NCBI RefSeq assembly: GCF_000429525.1
Contig: NZ_AUCA01000004.1
Coordinates: 1-64,000, forward strand
Origin: Alicyclobacillus contaminans DSM 17975
Lineage (GTDB): Bacteria; Bacillota; Bacilli; Alicyclobacillales; Alicyclobacillaceae
Length of the DNA stretch: 64,000 nt
Reading direction: 5' to 3'
The position numbers were made by a program, and so were the translations under genes. This document shows, one piece after another, positions 34,497 to 44,305 of the stretch; the first letter of the stretch is position 1; every line of letters begins with the position of its first letter. The notes below the pieces were generated by a model. That model ran no database searches. It was not told the DNA's origin and was given only the letters and a program-made list of their open reading frames with translations.

Positions 34497-35573
34497 TTGC
34501 GAAAGCGTTGGAAAGGAATCTGGTATCCGCTGCTTGCGGTGGCGTTCGTCATCGCCACGGGATGTGGTGTCGATGACGGCGGCAATCGGATGGCCAAGGA
34601 AACCTCGGTTCGGCCATTGCCGCCGCCGGTATCGGATCACGGAATGACCCTTGTGTGGGGCAACGACGTGAAAACGCAAGCGCTGGCCATGATTCGCGGC
34701 AGCCAGAAGTACTGTTATCTGGATATGTACGAATTGTCCGATCCGGACATCATTCAGGCGCTCATCGCCGCTCATGAACGGGGGACCGACGTCCGCGTGG
34801 TGTTGGATGCCACGGAGTCCAACAGCCAACACGTGGGCCTGCCCATGCTGAAGCGGGCGGGGGTTCCGGTCGAGTCGCAGCGAATCCACCGCGGCATCTC
34901 CCATATTAAAATGCTGTTGGCCGATGGGGCGGATGGCGGCGTTCTGATAGGCGGAATGAATTTTGGCGAGCACAGTTGGGACAACAACGACGCATCGGTG
35001 CACATGCCGATGGCGAATCCATCCTTCCTCGCCGTGTTCCATTGGGATTGGCAGCGCGCACAGGGAGAACCGGCCGAAGCGCCTTCCGCACAAATGCCGC
35101 TGCTCAACGAACGGACGGTGGAGCGGCACGTGGTGGACGCCATCAATGAAGCACAGTCCACCGTCTATCTGGAAGCCTTCAACTTGTCGGACTGGGCGGT
35201 GCTCAACGCGCTCACTGCGGCCAGCCGGCGGGGGGTCGCCGTGGAGGTGTTGTTAGATCCCGGACAGCATCAAAACCTTTCGGCGGCCGATCAATTGCGC
35301 GACGCCGGTGCGACGGTTCGCTTTTACAAACCGTACGATGCTGAGTCGATGCATGCGAAAATTCTCGATGTGGATCACGGACGCACGTTTATCATTGGCA
35401 GCGCCAATTTCAGTCACCAGGCGTACACCTACAACCATGAAGGGGATATTGAGCTGCACGGGTTTTCGACATTCGATCAATCGCTCACCAAGAATCTGAC
35501 CCTGCAGATTGAACGCGGGACCGACTATCCGGTTCACCGCAGGGCATCGTCGGGAGGAGCCGACCATGACTAA
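34497..35573 (+). CDS. Phospholipase D-like lipoprotein
   Basis: A 358-residue secreted protein with a lipoprotein signal: basic RKRWK, hydrophobic LLAVAFVIATG and a lipobox cysteine near residue 23. Two PLD HKD motifs are complete: HIKMLLAD followed by GGMNFGEHS, and HAKILDVD followed by IGSANFSHQ. It likely hydrolyses or transfers phosphatidyl groups at the outer membrane face. TTG 34497 is chosen for its GGGGGGAAG site. It overlaps the downstream PAP2 gene by eight bases, which suggests joint work in lipid turnover. Confidence 0.85.
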   Translation: MRKRWKGIWYPLLAVAFVIATGCGVDDGGNRMAKETSVRPLPPPVSDHGMTLVWGNDVKTQALAMIRGSQKYCYLDMYELSDPDIIQALIAAHERGTDVRVVLDATESNSQHVGLPMLKRAGVPVESQRIHRGISHIKMLLADGADGGVLIGGMNFGEHSWDNNDASVHMPMANPSFLAVFHWDWQRAQGEPAEAPSAQMPLLNERTVERHVVDAINEAQSTVYLEAFNLSDWAVLNALTAASRRGVAVEVLLDPGQHQNLSAADQLRDAGATVRFYKPYDAESMHAKILDVDHGRTFIIGSANFSHQAYTYNHEGDIELHGFSTFDQSLTKNLTLQIERGTDYPVHRRASSGGADHD

Positions 35574-36189
35574 GGAGGTGCTCCTGGCCAGGCACGAAGC
35601 CGTCACGGAAGAACGGGAGTGGTTCCGCCGCTGGATCCATCGGCTTCATTACCCGTTCGGCTGGGAACTGCGCATATCGGAGTTCTGTCACGTACGCTGG
35701 GATAGAATCCCGTTGCTCACGGGAGCGATGGCGGTGGCGGCGACGTATACTCCCATTTCCATGATGGGGTTGATTGTCCTGACCTCCCTCTGGTCACAGT
35801 GGACGGGTGCTTGGCCCGGCGCCATTCAGCACGGGTTGATTGCGGTGCTGGCAGCGGTGTTGGCCCGCGGGTTGAACGAACCGCTGTCTCGCGTCGTGGC
35901 CCGGCCGCGGCCATTTGAAATCCTCGGCTTTCGACCCCTGGTCGACCACGATGGCGGGGAAGCGTTTCCGAGCAACCATGCGACGGGCGCATTTGCCCTG
36001 GCGCTCAGCATGAGTGGCGTCCCGGGCCTGAGCGGCATTTTTGTGACTTTGGCCATTGTGCTGTGTTTGTCCAGGGTGTACGCAGGAGTGCACACCGTCA
36101 CCGATGTCTGCGCCGGCGCTTTGCACGGAAGTGCGGTCGCGCTGCTGGTGAACGGGCTGGTGTCCGCCACCGGTCTTCCGCTGCACTGA
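35566..36189 (+). CDS. PAP2-superfamily membrane phosphatase (BcrC-like)
   Basis: A 207-residue PAP2 enzyme with about five membrane segments after a 45-residue charged N-terminus. The active-site motifs are SRVVARPRP, then PSNHATGAFA, then SRVYAGVHTVTDV, the order found in undecaprenyl-pyrophosphate phosphatases of the BcrC kind. Recycling of undecaprenyl carrier is the most likely role; phosphatidic acid is an alternative because of the coupled PLD gene. GGGAGGAG lies before ATG 35566. Confidence 0.85.
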   Translation: MTKEVLLARHEAVTEEREWFRRWIHRLHYPFGWELRISEFCHVRWDRIPLLTGAMAVAATYTPISMMGLIVLTSLWSQWTGAWPGAIQHGLIAVLAAVLARGLNEPLSRVVARPRPFEILGFRPLVDHDGGEAFPSNHATGAFALALSMSGVPGLSGIFVTLAIVLCLSRVYAGVHTVTDVCAGALHGSAVALLVNGLVSATGLPLH

Positions 36190-36365
36190 GAGTTGCGGCC
36201 GTGAACGGACTGTCTGCCTATCTATCCGTGGACCTCTGCCTTCGCTGGCAGTTCACCACATGAAACGGAAAACATGGGATATGGTAAGAGCGTACGACGG
36301 CATGCACAGAGCGGACGGCAGACTCCGGAGAATGTCGCAGGCAAAGGCGCAGGTGGTGTGTGGAT

Positions 36366-36731
36366 ATGATATGGCCCCGAATCTTTTTCACGGCCGGCGT
36401 GGCCCTGTTGGCTGCGGGCATGGTGCCTATCCCGGCGTGGGCGCAGACACACGTGGAGATGCAGCTGCGGGACGGGGGCATTCAGCCCGCGCAAATCACG
36501 GTGCGGCGCGGTGAGAACGTGACCATTCACGCGGTGAACACGGGTCAACAGGTGCACAATCTGGTCATTCCGGACTTTTACGTTTTCTCCAACAACCTGC
36601 GGGCGGGGGAAGGTGTTACGGTACAGTTTCGGCCGGATAAAGTAGGGCGGTTCAGGTATTACTCCGACAGGTCGGTGAACGGAGGGAGAGCTCCTGAACC
36701 GGGTATGACGGGGACGCTGGTGGTTCAATGA
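36366..36731 (+). CDS. Secreted cupredoxin-like protein lacking the copper cysteine
   Basis: A 121-residue exported protein. The signal peptide ends AWA at residues 24-26. The remainder is a cupredoxin-like beta sandwich: GIQPAQITVRRGENVTIHAVNTGQQVHNLVI, then VGRFRYYSDRS and GMTGTLVV. His64 and Met114 stand at copper-ligand positions, but the usual cysteine after FYY is Ser100, so a normal type 1 copper site is doubtful. ATG 36366 follows AGGTGGTG. Confidence 0.75.
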   Translation: MIWPRIFFTAGVALLAAGMVPIPAWAQTHVEMQLRDGGIQPAQITVRRGENVTIHAVNTGQQVHNLVIPDFYVFSNNLRAGEGVTVQFRPDKVGRFRYYSDRSVNGGRAPEPGMTGTLVVQ

Positions 36732-36758
36732 GGGGGGGAGGTGAGTCCGGACCCCCTC
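36731..36758 (+). terminator. GC hairpin after cupredoxin gene
   Basis: GAGGGGG pairs with CCCCCTC across a 14-base loop at the end of the gene. No T-run follows, so the call is weak. Confidence 0.35.
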
Positions 36759-36827
36759 GAATGAGAATGCGGCCGTGGTAGAATGGATATGACAGATGTC
36801 CACATCACTCGACGGGGGGATTGGCCG

Positions 36828-37277
36828 ATGGAGATGCAGATACAGGCCAACTGGCAGGGCAAGCGTCACTTTATTGCGGAAGGCGCATCCGGACACTCGG
36901 TGAGCATCGACGCCAAAGCGGACGTTGGCGGCGAGGACAAAGGAGTTCGTCCGATGGAATTGCTGTTGATGGGGCTCGCGGGATGCACCGGGATTGATGT
37001 CACGATGATTCTCGAGAAGATGCGACAACCACTGGACGGGTTCCGCATGGAAGTGCGCGGCATACGCCGAGAGGAACATCCCCAGGCATTTACAGAGATT
37101 CACATCTACTATTACATCGACGGACAGGTGGACGAGCAGAAAGCTTGGCGGGCGATTCGGCTGAGCGAGGAAACGTACTGCTCCGCCTCCGCATCGCTGA
37201 AGGCGGACATTGTGCCGCACCTGATTCTCAACGGTGTGGAAGTGGCGCAAACCGGAGCACACGGTGGTCAAGCGTAA
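36828..37277 (+). CDS. OsmC/Ohr-family protein (YhfA-like)
   Basis: A 149-residue OsmC-fold protein. The core helix motif PMELLLMGLAGCTGIDV contains the first cysteine, and ETYCSASASLKAD holds the second, matching the two-cysteine peroxide-reducing arrangement of the family. YhfA-like members are less studied than OsmC and Ohr. ATG 36828 has a CGGGGGGA site; upstream ATGs in frame lack one. A TAGAAT -10-like sequence occurs at 36779-36784. Confidence 0.88.
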   Translation: MEMQIQANWQGKRHFIAEGASGHSVSIDAKADVGGEDKGVRPMELLLMGLAGCTGIDVTMILEKMRQPLDGFRMEVRGIRREEHPQAFTEIHIYYYIDGQVDEQKAWRAIRLSEETYCSASASLKADIVPHLILNGVEVAQTGAHGGQA

Positions 37278-37294
37278 TCCCCGTGTGCTCCGGT
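37251..37294. terminator. 14-bp perfect hairpin across the OsmC stop codon
   Basis: ACCGGAGCACACGG (37251-37264) pairs perfectly with CCGTGTGCTCCGGT (37281-37294), with a 16-base loop carrying the stop codon. It lies between convergent genes. Confidence 0.6.
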
Positions 37295-37345
37295 CGCATT
37301 GTGCCGCGTTTTCAGGAAAACCTGCGGCCCACAAGCCTCACCGCA

Positions 37346-37690
37346 TCAACCGGGCGGCCACTGCAACTGCCGTCCGCCAATCAGGTGGTAGTGAAGGTGC
37401 GGGACGGTCTGTTGGCCATGCCAGCCGATGTTGGTCACCAGGCGATAGCCATCTTTGGCGATGCCCAACTCTTCCGCCACATGTTGCGCGGCCATGTGGA
37501 GCCTGCCGACCAATTCCGCGTCTTCCGGTGCCACGTGATGCGCCGATTGGATGTGTTTCTTCGGGATGACCAGCACATGCACCGGCGCCTGCGGACGGAT
37601 GTCGCGGAACGCCAAGACATCGTCCGTTTCATACACATTTTCACTCGGGAGTTCGCCTGCAACGATTTTGCAGAAAATACAGTCAGACAC
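37346..37690 (-). CDS. HIT family nucleotide hydrolase (HinT-like)
   Basis: A 114-residue histidine-triad protein. The N-terminus CIFCKIVAGELP and the catalytic triad PHLHYHLIGGRQ are typical of HinT-type purine nucleoside phosphoramidases. GTG 37690 is chosen because GGAG lies 8 bases upstream and gives the usual family length. It is divergent from the aminotransferase gene. Confidence 0.92.
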   Translation of the reverse strand: MSDCIFCKIVAGELPSENVYETDDVLAFRDIRPQAPVHVLVIPKKHIQSAHHVAPEDAELVGRLHMAAQHVAEELGIAKDGYRLVTNIGWHGQQTVPHLHYHLIGGRQLQWPPG

Positions 37691-37785
37691 CGTGACCACT
37701 CCTTTTTCTTCTTGTAGTGTATCACGTATCGGGCGTAAACTCATGTCAAACCGGTTGTGTTGAGGTAGAAGGGGAGGAGCATGGA

Positions 37786-38760
37786 ATGCCGGATATCTTT
37801 TACTACCAGGGTCGCTTTTTGAATCATGATGAACATCCCGTGCCTATAGAAGATCGCGGGCATCAATTCGGTGATGGCGTGTACGAAGTGGTTCGGGTGT
37901 ACGGAGGAGCGCCCTTTCTGTTGGACTGGCATCTCGAACGCATGGAGCGGAGTCTCCGGGCTTTGGACATGGAGAACCCCATGGCGCGGGCGGAATGGGA
38001 AGCTCTCATTGCGGAGGCCATTCGCCGGAGCGGCTATGCCGAAGCGCAGGTGTACTGGCAGGTCACCCGCGGCAGCGCCCCGCGTGTCCACACCTTTCCC
38101 ACCGGCGCCGTCCATGTCAGTCTGACCGTTCGCGCCACGGCCGCAAAAGCGACGCAGCAGCGGGCTCGGTTGCTGGCGTTGCCAGATGAGCGCTGGGCGA
38201 ACGTGTGGATCAAGTCCATCAACCTGCTGCCCAATGTGGTCGCGAAGGAAAATGCCAAGCGCGCGTCTGCCGTCGAAGCGCTCTATGTCCGCAACGGGAT
38301 GATCACAGAGGGCGCCGGGAGCAACGCGTTCTTTGTCCGTGCCGGAGTGCTCTACACGGCGCCGGCGAACCGCTACATACTGGGAGGAATCACGCGTCGC
38401 TTCGTCCTGTCGCTGGCGGAATCCTTGGGCATTCCGGTGGTGGAACGCTCACTCCTGCTGGATGAATTGGATTCTGTCGACGAAGTGTTTATGACCAGCA
38501 GCACGCAGGATATCCTCCCCATCGATGAAGTTGTGACAACACCGACCTACCTTCGCCAGTTGCAAGCTCTGCCGGAGACGGCGTCGGACAGCTTGCTCTT
38601 GGGGAAGGATGTGGACGTTGTACCTCTCTGGCAATCGATGGTGGAAGCGGAGATGACGCACCGCCTGCAGGCAGCCTTCCAACAAATCCTCGAGGATGTT
38701 CGGAACCATGGGATTGGCGCGAACGGCGCGGACCTGTTGACCCATTTCAGTCAAATTTAA
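37786..38760 (+). CDS. Class IV PLP aminotransferase (D-amino acid transaminase-like)
   Basis: A 324-residue fold-type IV aminotransferase. It shows DRGHQFGDGVYEVVRVYGG near the N-terminus, the PLP lysine in WIKSINLLPNVVAKENAK, and GMITEGAGSNAFFV plus FMTSSTQDILPI later. This pattern favours D-amino acid transaminase over branched-chain enzymes, and such an enzyme would supply D-Ala/D-Glu for peptidoglycan. GGGGAGGAG lies 6 bases before ATG 37786. It is followed by the fad promoter region. Confidence 0.82.
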   Translation: MPDIFYYQGRFLNHDEHPVPIEDRGHQFGDGVYEVVRVYGGAPFLLDWHLERMERSLRALDMENPMARAEWEALIAEAIRRSGYAEAQVYWQVTRGSAPRVHTFPTGAVHVSLTVRATAAKATQQRARLLALPDERWANVWIKSINLLPNVVAKENAKRASAVEALYVRNGMITEGAGSNAFFVRAGVLYTAPANRYILGGITRRFVLSLAESLGIPVVERSLLLDELDSVDEVFMTSSTQDILPIDEVVTTPTYLRQLQALPETASDSLLLGKDVDVVPLWQSMVEAEMTHRLQAAFQQILEDVRNHGIGANGADLLTHFSQI

Positions 38761-38814
38761 AAATGAAGGGCTATTCAGTATCGGGAGAATCTGATAAGAT
38801 AGTACCTGAGAATC

Positions 38815-38830
38815 TACCGACCGGTCGGTA
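38815..38830. promoter_or_regulatory. Perfect 16-bp palindromic operator of the fad operon
   Basis: TACCGACCGGTCGGTA is a perfect palindrome 31 bases before the fadN start and 14 bases after a TAAGAT -10-like box (38795-38800). TetR-family fatty-acid regulators recognise ACCGACCGGTCGGT-type sites, so it is probably a repressor operator responding to acyl-CoA. Confidence 0.8.
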
Positions 38831-38860
38831 ACAATGGCCGTGTACGAGGAGGATTGACCA

Positions 38861-41266
38861 GTGGCGCGACAAATCCGCAAAGCGGGCGTGATTGGCGCTG
38901 GCGTGATGGGAGCGGCCATCGCGGCGCACTTGGCAAACGTCGGCATCCCCGTGGTTCTGTTGGACATTGTCCCGAAGGAACTGATGCCCGAGGAAGCCAA
39001 GAAAGGCCTGACGTTGGAATCGAGAGCGGTTCGCAATCGTTTGGCCCTGCAAGGTTTGGAAGCTGCAAAACGGGCGAAGCCCGCGTCATTTTTCTCGCCG
39101 GATGACGCTCTGTTGATTGAAGTGGGAAACTTGGAGGACGACCTGCAACGGCTCGGGGAATGTGACTGGGTGATTGAGGTCGTGGTGGAAAACCTGGCAG
39201 TCAAACAGCAGTTGCTTGCGAAGCTGGAGGGCGTCGTGCGTCCGGACGCCATTGTGAGCTCCAACACGTCTGGGATTTCCATCGCGGAGATGGTCAAAGA
39301 CCGCTCGGAGTCATTTCGAAAGCGGTTCCTCGGCACCCACTTTTTCAACCCACCGCGCTACATGAAATTATTAGAAATCATTCCTGGACCGGACACGGAT
39401 CCGGAAATCTGTACGTTCATGAAAGCGTTTGGCGAACGCGTATTGGGCAAAGGCGTGGTGTTCGCCAAGGACACGCCGAACTTCATCGCCAATCGCATCG
39501 GCACCTACGGTTTGTTGGTGACGTTGCAAGCGATGGAAAAATTCGGGCTCGGCGTCGACGAGGTGGACGCCATCACGGGACCGGTGATGGGACGGCCGAA
39601 AAGCGCCACCTTCCGCACACTGGACCTGGTTGGACTGGATACGTTCGTCCACGTGGCCAAGAACGTGCAGGCCTCCGTTTCCGATGAAGCGGAGAAGGCC
39701 GCCTTTGCCATACCTGACTACATTGAAAAGATGGTGCAGAACCGGTGGCTCGGAGAAAAAACCGGCCAAGGATTCTTCCGTCGCGTGCAGGGGGAGGGTG
39801 GAAAGGAAATTCATGCCCTGGACCTTGCCACGCTTGAGTACCGTCCGCGCAGGAAATTGAAATCCGCCGCACTGGACGCGGCCAAAAACGCGCCCGGCAC
39901 TGGGCGTAAAATCCGTACATTGATTCAGGGAAAGGACCCCGCGGCCCAGTTCGCTTGGGAAGTGCTCAAAAAGGTGTTGCTGTACACCGCTGAAAAGCAA
40001 ACGGAGATTGCGGACGACATCGTGGCCGTGGACAACGCGATGAAGTGGGGATTCAGTTGGGAACTGGGGCCCTACGAAACGTGGGACGCGATTGGCCTGG
40101 TGGAGTCTGTGGAACGGATGCGCACAGAAAGAGAGACCATTCCTTCCTTTGTCGAAGACCTGTTGGCCTCGGGGAAGACATCGTTCTATGATCGGAAACC
40201 CGGAGAAGTCCCCGGTTTCTACGTGGGCCGCGGTGAGTATCGCCAGGTGGAGGAACCCAAGGAACGAATTTCGCTGGCGCGCCTCAAAGAACAGGGCAAG
40301 GTGATTCGCAAGAACAACGGAGCCAGCCTGATTGACCTCGGTGACGGGGTGGCCTGTTTGGAAGTTCACTCTTTGAAACAGGCCCTCGGTGTGGATGTTT
40401 TGCAGATGGCCAACTTCGCTGCGGAAGAGGTGTCCGCCAACTGGGATGCTTTGGTGATTGCCGCAGAGGCCAAAAACTTCTGCGTCGGCGCGAACCTGGC
40501 GCTGATGCTGATGGAAGCCCAGGACGAAAACTGGGATGAGATTGAGCAGGCGGTTCGCTATACGCAGCAAACGTTCTTCAAACTGAAGTACCTGGATAAA
40601 CCGGTTGTGACGGCACCGTACGCGATGGCGCTCGGCGGCGGGCTCGAATTGACGTATGCGGGCACACACGTGCAGGCTGCGGCGGAGAGCTACCTGGGAC
40701 TGGTCGAGGTCGGTGTGGGCCTCATCCCCGGCGGCGGCGGCAACAAAGAACTGTTGATCCGCCTGACGGAAGGCGTGCCCAACCAGGTCAACGAGCGGTT
40801 GGACCAATTCGTCGCCAAAGCGTTTGAAACCATCGGCACCGCGAAGGTTTCGACGAGTGCGAAGGACGCCAAGAACCTGGGCTACCTGCGGGCGTCGGAC
40901 GGCATCAGCGTCAACCGCGACTATCAACTCTACGACGCCAAGCAGGCGGCGCTGGGGCTGGCCAAGTCGGGATTCCTGCGCAAACACCCGCAGAAGATTC
41001 CGGTCATCGGCGAATCGGGTGCTGCGTTGCTCAAAATGGGCGTTTACACCATGAAGATGAGCGGATACATTTCCGAGCACGACGAAAAGATTGCGAAACA
41101 ATTGATCCGCGTGCTCACCGGTGGCTCCGTTCCGCGCGGCACGCTGGTCACCGAGGAATACCTGCTGGATTTGGAGCGCGAAGCGTTCCTCAGTTTGATT
41201 GGCGAACCGAAAACGCAGCAGCGCATGCAGTACATGCTCACAAACGGGAAGCCGCTTCGCAACTGA
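38861..41266 (+). CDS. fadN: 3-hydroxyacyl-CoA dehydrogenase/enoyl-CoA hydratase (FadN)
   Basis: An 801-residue beta-oxidation enzyme. The dehydrogenase half has the NAD loop GVIGAGVMG at residues 9-17 and the catalytic His in [13 protein letters not shown] crotonase-like domain follows in the second half ([40 protein letters not shown]). This matches FadN (YusL) of Bacillus subtilis. The start is GTG behind GAGGAGGAT. It leads the fadN-fadA-fadE operon under the palindromic operator. Confidence 0.93.
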   Translation: MARQIRKAGVIGAGVMGAAIAAHLANVGIPVVLLDIVPKELMPEEAKKGLTLESRAVRNRLALQGLEAAKRAKPASFFSPDDALLIEVGNLEDDLQRLGECDWVIEVVVENLAVKQQLLAKLEGVVRPDAIVSSNTSGISIAEMVKDRSESFRKRFLGTHFFNPPRYMKLLEIIPGPDTDPEICTFMKAFGERVLGKGVVFAKDTPNFIANRIGTYGLLVTLQAMEKFGLGVDEVDAITGPVMGRPKSATFRTLDLVGLDTFVHVAKNVQASVSDEAEKAAFAIPDYIEKMVQNRWLGEKTGQGFFRRVQGEGGKEIHALDLATLEYRPRRKLKSAALDAAKNAPGTGRKIRTLIQGKDPAAQFAWEVLKKVLLYTAEKQTEIADDIVAVDNAMKWGFSWELGPYETWDAIGLVESVERMRTERETIPSFVEDLLASGKTSFYDRKPGEVPGFYVGRGEYRQVEEPKERISLARLKEQGKVIRKNNGASLIDLGDGVACLEVHSLKQALGVDVLQMANFAAEEVSANWDALVIAAEAKNFCVGANLALMLMEAQDENWDEIEQAVRYTQQTFFKLKYLDKPVVTAPYAMALGGGLELTYAGTHVQAAAESYLGLVEVGVGLIPGGGGNKELLIRLTEGVPNQVNERLDQFVAKAFETIGTAKVSTSAKDAKNLGYLRASDGISVNRDYQLYDAKQAALGLAKSGFLRKHPQKIPVIGESGAALLKMGVYTMKMSGYISEHDEKIAKQLIRVLTGGSVPRGTLVTEEYLLDLEREAFLSLIGEPKTQQRMQYMLTNGKPLRN

Positions 41267-41294
41267 TGCGAGGGTGAATAGGAGGGAAATTCCT

Positions 41295-42476
41295 GTGAGA
41301 GAAGCAGTGATTGTCGCGGGTGCGCGCACAGCCATTGGTAAGGCTCCCAAAGGCACTCTCCGCAACACGCGTCCGGACGACCTGGGTGCGCTGGTGGTGT
41401 CCGATTTGCTCAAACGGGCGCCGCAGGTGGCTCCCGAAGACATTGAGGACATTATCATGGGATGCGCCATCCCGGAAGCGGAACAGGGCATGAATGTGGC
41501 TCGCATCATCGCAATGCGCGCTGGATTGCCAACCGCGGTGCCCGGCGTGACGGTGAATCGGTTTTGTTCCTCCGGTTTGCAAACCATCGCCATGGCTGCC
41601 CAACAAATCATGAGCGGCATGGCCGACGTGGTGATTGCCGGCGGGGTGGAGACCATGAGCTTGATTCCCATGGGCGGCTACAATCTGTCTCCGAACCCGG
41701 AACTCGTTGAGCACTTTCCGGAAGTGTACATGTCGATGGGCCATACCGCTGAGCAGGTGGCCTCGCGGTTTGGAATTTCTCGCGAAGACCAGGATGCCTT
41801 TGCTCTGCGCAGCCATCAACGGGCAGCGGCCGCCATTCAGGCCGGCAAGTTCAAGGATGAAATTGTCCCTGTGACCGTCAAACAGACGGTGATGGACCCG
41901 GACGGCAAGCCGGTGCAGAAAGAGGTTGTCTTCGACACCGACGAGGGCGTGCGCCTGGACACATCTTTGGAAGCTTTGGCGAAACTTCGCCCCGCGTTCA
42001 GCCTGAAAGGAACTGTGACCGCCGGCAATTCGTCTCAGACCAGCGATGGTGCAGCCGCCGTGCTCGTCATGTCGGCGGATCGGGCGCGCGAGTACGGCCT
42101 AAAACCGCTCGCGGCATTTCGCGCCTTCGCTGTGGCGGGGGTTGATCCGGACATCATGGGGGTCGGGCCGGTGGCGGCTGTGCCGAAGGCGCTCAAACTG
42201 GCGGGTTTGACACTGGCGGACATCGACCTGATTGAGCTGAATGAAGCGTTTGCGTCGCAGGCGCTGCATGTCATTCGAACGCTGGAGATGGATGAATCCA
42301 AAGTGAACGTGAACGGCGGCGCGATTGCGCTCGGCCATCCGCTCGGCTGCACGGGCGCGCGGTTGACCGTGTCGATTCTGAATGAACTCCAGCGTACCGG
42401 CGGCCGCTACGGCCTTGTCACCATGTGCATCGGCGGCGGCATGGGCGCTGCGGGCATTGTGGAGCGCATCTCTTAA
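41295..42476 (+). CDS. fadA: Acetyl-CoA C-acyltransferase (3-ketoacyl-CoA thiolase)
   Basis: A 393-residue thiolase. The nucleophile is Cys91 in [10 protein letters not shown]; the histidine is in [16 protein letters not shown] and the second cysteine in [11 protein letters not shown]. It releases acetyl-CoA in the last step of beta-oxidation. GTG 41295 follows AGGAGGG, 28 bases after fadN. Order and sequence match fadA (yusK) of Bacillus. Confidence 0.95.
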   Translation: MREAVIVAGARTAIGKAPKGTLRNTRPDDLGALVVSDLLKRAPQVAPEDIEDIIMGCAIPEAEQGMNVARIIAMRAGLPTAVPGVTVNRFCSSGLQTIAMAAQQIMSGMADVVIAGGVETMSLIPMGGYNLSPNPELVEHFPEVYMSMGHTAEQVASRFGISREDQDAFALRSHQRAAAAIQAGKFKDEIVPVTVKQTVMDPDGKPVQKEVVFDTDEGVRLDTSLEALAKLRPAFSLKGTVTAGNSSQTSDGAAAVLVMSADRAREYGLKPLAAFRAFAVAGVDPDIMGVGPVAAVPKALKLAGLTLADIDLIELNEAFASQALHVIRTLEMDESKVNVNGGAIALGHPLGCTGARLTVSILNELQRTGGRYGLVTMCIGGGMGAAGIVERIS

Positions 42477-42532
42477 CGCCTGGCGAATCACGGGAGCGAC
42501 CGTCGAATGGCGGTCCAAAGGAGGAATCTCGC

Positions 42533-44305
42533 ATGAGCACGAAGGAACAGGAACTGACGAAAGGTGCTGCGTTTCTGATTGAGGACATCGCGCCGGAAAA
42601 AGTGTTCACCCCGGAAGATTTCAGCAAGGAACACCAGATGATTGCGGAGACCACGCGCCAGTTTGTCGAAGGTGAAGTGGTGCCGAACGCGGAACGACTC
42701 GAGCACCAGGATTGGGAACTGACCGTTCAATTGCTGCACAAGGCCGGGGAGTTGGGGCTGCTTGCGGCGGACATTCCGGAAGAGTACGACGGGCTTGGCG
42801 TGGACAAAGTGTCGTCGGCCCTGATCACGGAGTATATGACCCGCGGCGGATCGTTCGCACTCAGTCACGGCGCTCACGTGGGCATTGGAACATTGCCCAT
42901 CGTTTACTTCGGCAATGAGGAACAGCGGAAGAAGTACCTGCCGAAACTGGCGACCGGTGAATGGATTGCCGCGTATGCACTGACGGAACCCGGGTCCGGT
43001 TCCGATGCACTCGGCGCGAAGACGGTGGCGAAACTGTCGGAAGACGGAAAGTACTGGATTCTGAACGGCACCAAGCAGTTCATCACCAACTCGGCCTTCG
43101 CCGATGTGTTCGTGGTGTATGCGAAGATTGACGGCGAGAAGTTCTCGGCCTTCATCGTGGAGCGGACTTTCCCCGGTGTTTCCACAGGCGTCGAAGAAAA
43201 GAAGATGGGCATCAAGGCGTCATCCACCCGGCAGTTGATTTTGGAAGACGCCAAGGTGCCGGTGGAGAACCTGCTCGGAGAGCCCGGCAAAGGCCACGTG
43301 ATTGCGTTCAACATCCTCAACATCGGCCGCTATAAACTGGCCGTTGGCTGCGTCGGCGGGATGAAGGGCGCACTGGAAGTGGCGGTGAAGTATGCGAAGG
43401 AACGCAAGCAGTTCAAACAACCGATTGCGAATTTCCCGCTGATTCAGCAAAAGATTGCCAACATGAACATCAAGGCGTTCGTCACCGAGAGCATGGTCTA
43501 TCGGTCCACGGGAGATATCGACAAGCAATTGGACTCGCTCGGCGACCACATTGACGGTCGCACGGCGGCGAAAGCCATTGAGGAGTACGCGCTGGAATGC
43601 TCGGTGGGCAAAGTCTACGCGTCCGAGGCGCTCGACTACGTGGTGGACGAAACGGTGCAGATCTTCGGCGGTGCGGGGTTCATTCAGGATTATCCGGCGG
43701 AACGGATGTATCGCGACGCGCGGATCAACCGGATTTTCGAAGGAACCAACGAAATCAACCGCCTGATCATTCCGGCGACGCTGCTGCGCAAGGCGATGAA
43801 GGGTGAGCTTGCGCTGCTGCAGGCGGCGCAAGGCCTGCAGCAGGAGTTGCTGGGCGCGTTGCCGATGGTGGACGAATCGGAACTGCTTGGCGCGGAAAAG
43901 CACATGCTCGCGATGGCGAAGAAGATCTTCCTGTTCGTCGGCGGCAGCGCCGTGCAGAAGTACATGCAGAAACTTGAAGAGGAGCAGGAAATTCTCGCGA
44001 ACCTGGCGGACATCGTGATTGAAATCTACGCGATGGAAAGCGCCATTGCACGGACGCTGAAGGCGATGGAAGCGGGCAAAGACGCCGAGAACAAAGTGGA
44101 CATGGTGAAGGTCTATGTCCCGGAGGCGTTCGTTCGGATTGAGGGATATGCGCGTGAAATTCTGGCGGCCATGGAGGAAGGCGATGCCCTTCGGACACAG
44201 CTGGCGGTTCTGCGCAAGCTGACCCGATTCCAGCCGGTGAATTCCAAGGAACTGAAGCGCCGCATTGCGGCACGCGTCATCGAGGCGGAAAAGTACCAGG
44301 CCTAA
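42533..44305 (+). CDS. fadE: Acyl-CoA dehydrogenase (FadE type, long form)
   Basis: A 590-residue flavoenzyme, longer than the usual 380 residues because of a C-terminal helical extension of about 170 residues, as in FadE (YusJ). Family motifs are YALTEPGSGSDAL, FITNSAFADVFVVYA, and the catalytic base in RIFEGTNEINR. It oxidises acyl-CoA to enoyl-CoA and passes electrons to ETF. AAAGGAGG precedes ATG 42533, 56 bases after fadA. Confidence 0.94.
   Translation: MSTKEQELTKGAAFLIEDIAPEKVFTPEDFSKEHQMIAETTRQFVEGEVVPNAERLEHQDWELTVQLLHKAGELGLLAADIPEEYDGLGVDKVSSALITEYMTRGGSFALSHGAHVGIGTLPIVYFGNEEQRKKYLPKLATGEWIAAYALTEPGSGSDALGAKTVAKLSEDGKYWILNGTKQFITNSAFADVFVVYAKIDGEKFSAFIVERTFPGVSTGVEEKKMGIKASSTRQLILEDAKVPVENLLGEPGKGHVIAFNILNIGRYKLAVGCVGGMKGALEVAVKYAKERKQFKQPIANFPLIQQKIANMNIKAFVTESMVYRSTGDIDKQLDSLGDHIDGRTAAKAIEEYALECSVGKVYASEALDYVVDETVQIFGGAGFIQDYPAERMYRDARINRIFEGTNEINRLIIPATLLRKAMKGELALLQAAQGLQQELLGALPMVDESELLGAEKHMLAMAKKIFLFVGGSAVQKYMQKLEEEQEILANLADIVIEIYAMESAIARTLKAMEAGKDAENKVDMVKVYVPEAFVRIEGYAREILAAMEEGDALRTQLAVLRKLTRFQPVNSKELKRRIAARVIEAEKYQA

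Noticed and set aside
39371-41671. A 766-codon minus-strand frame opposite fadN/fadA
   Set aside because: The opposite strand encodes clear FadN and FadA; the antisense product has no recognisable domain.
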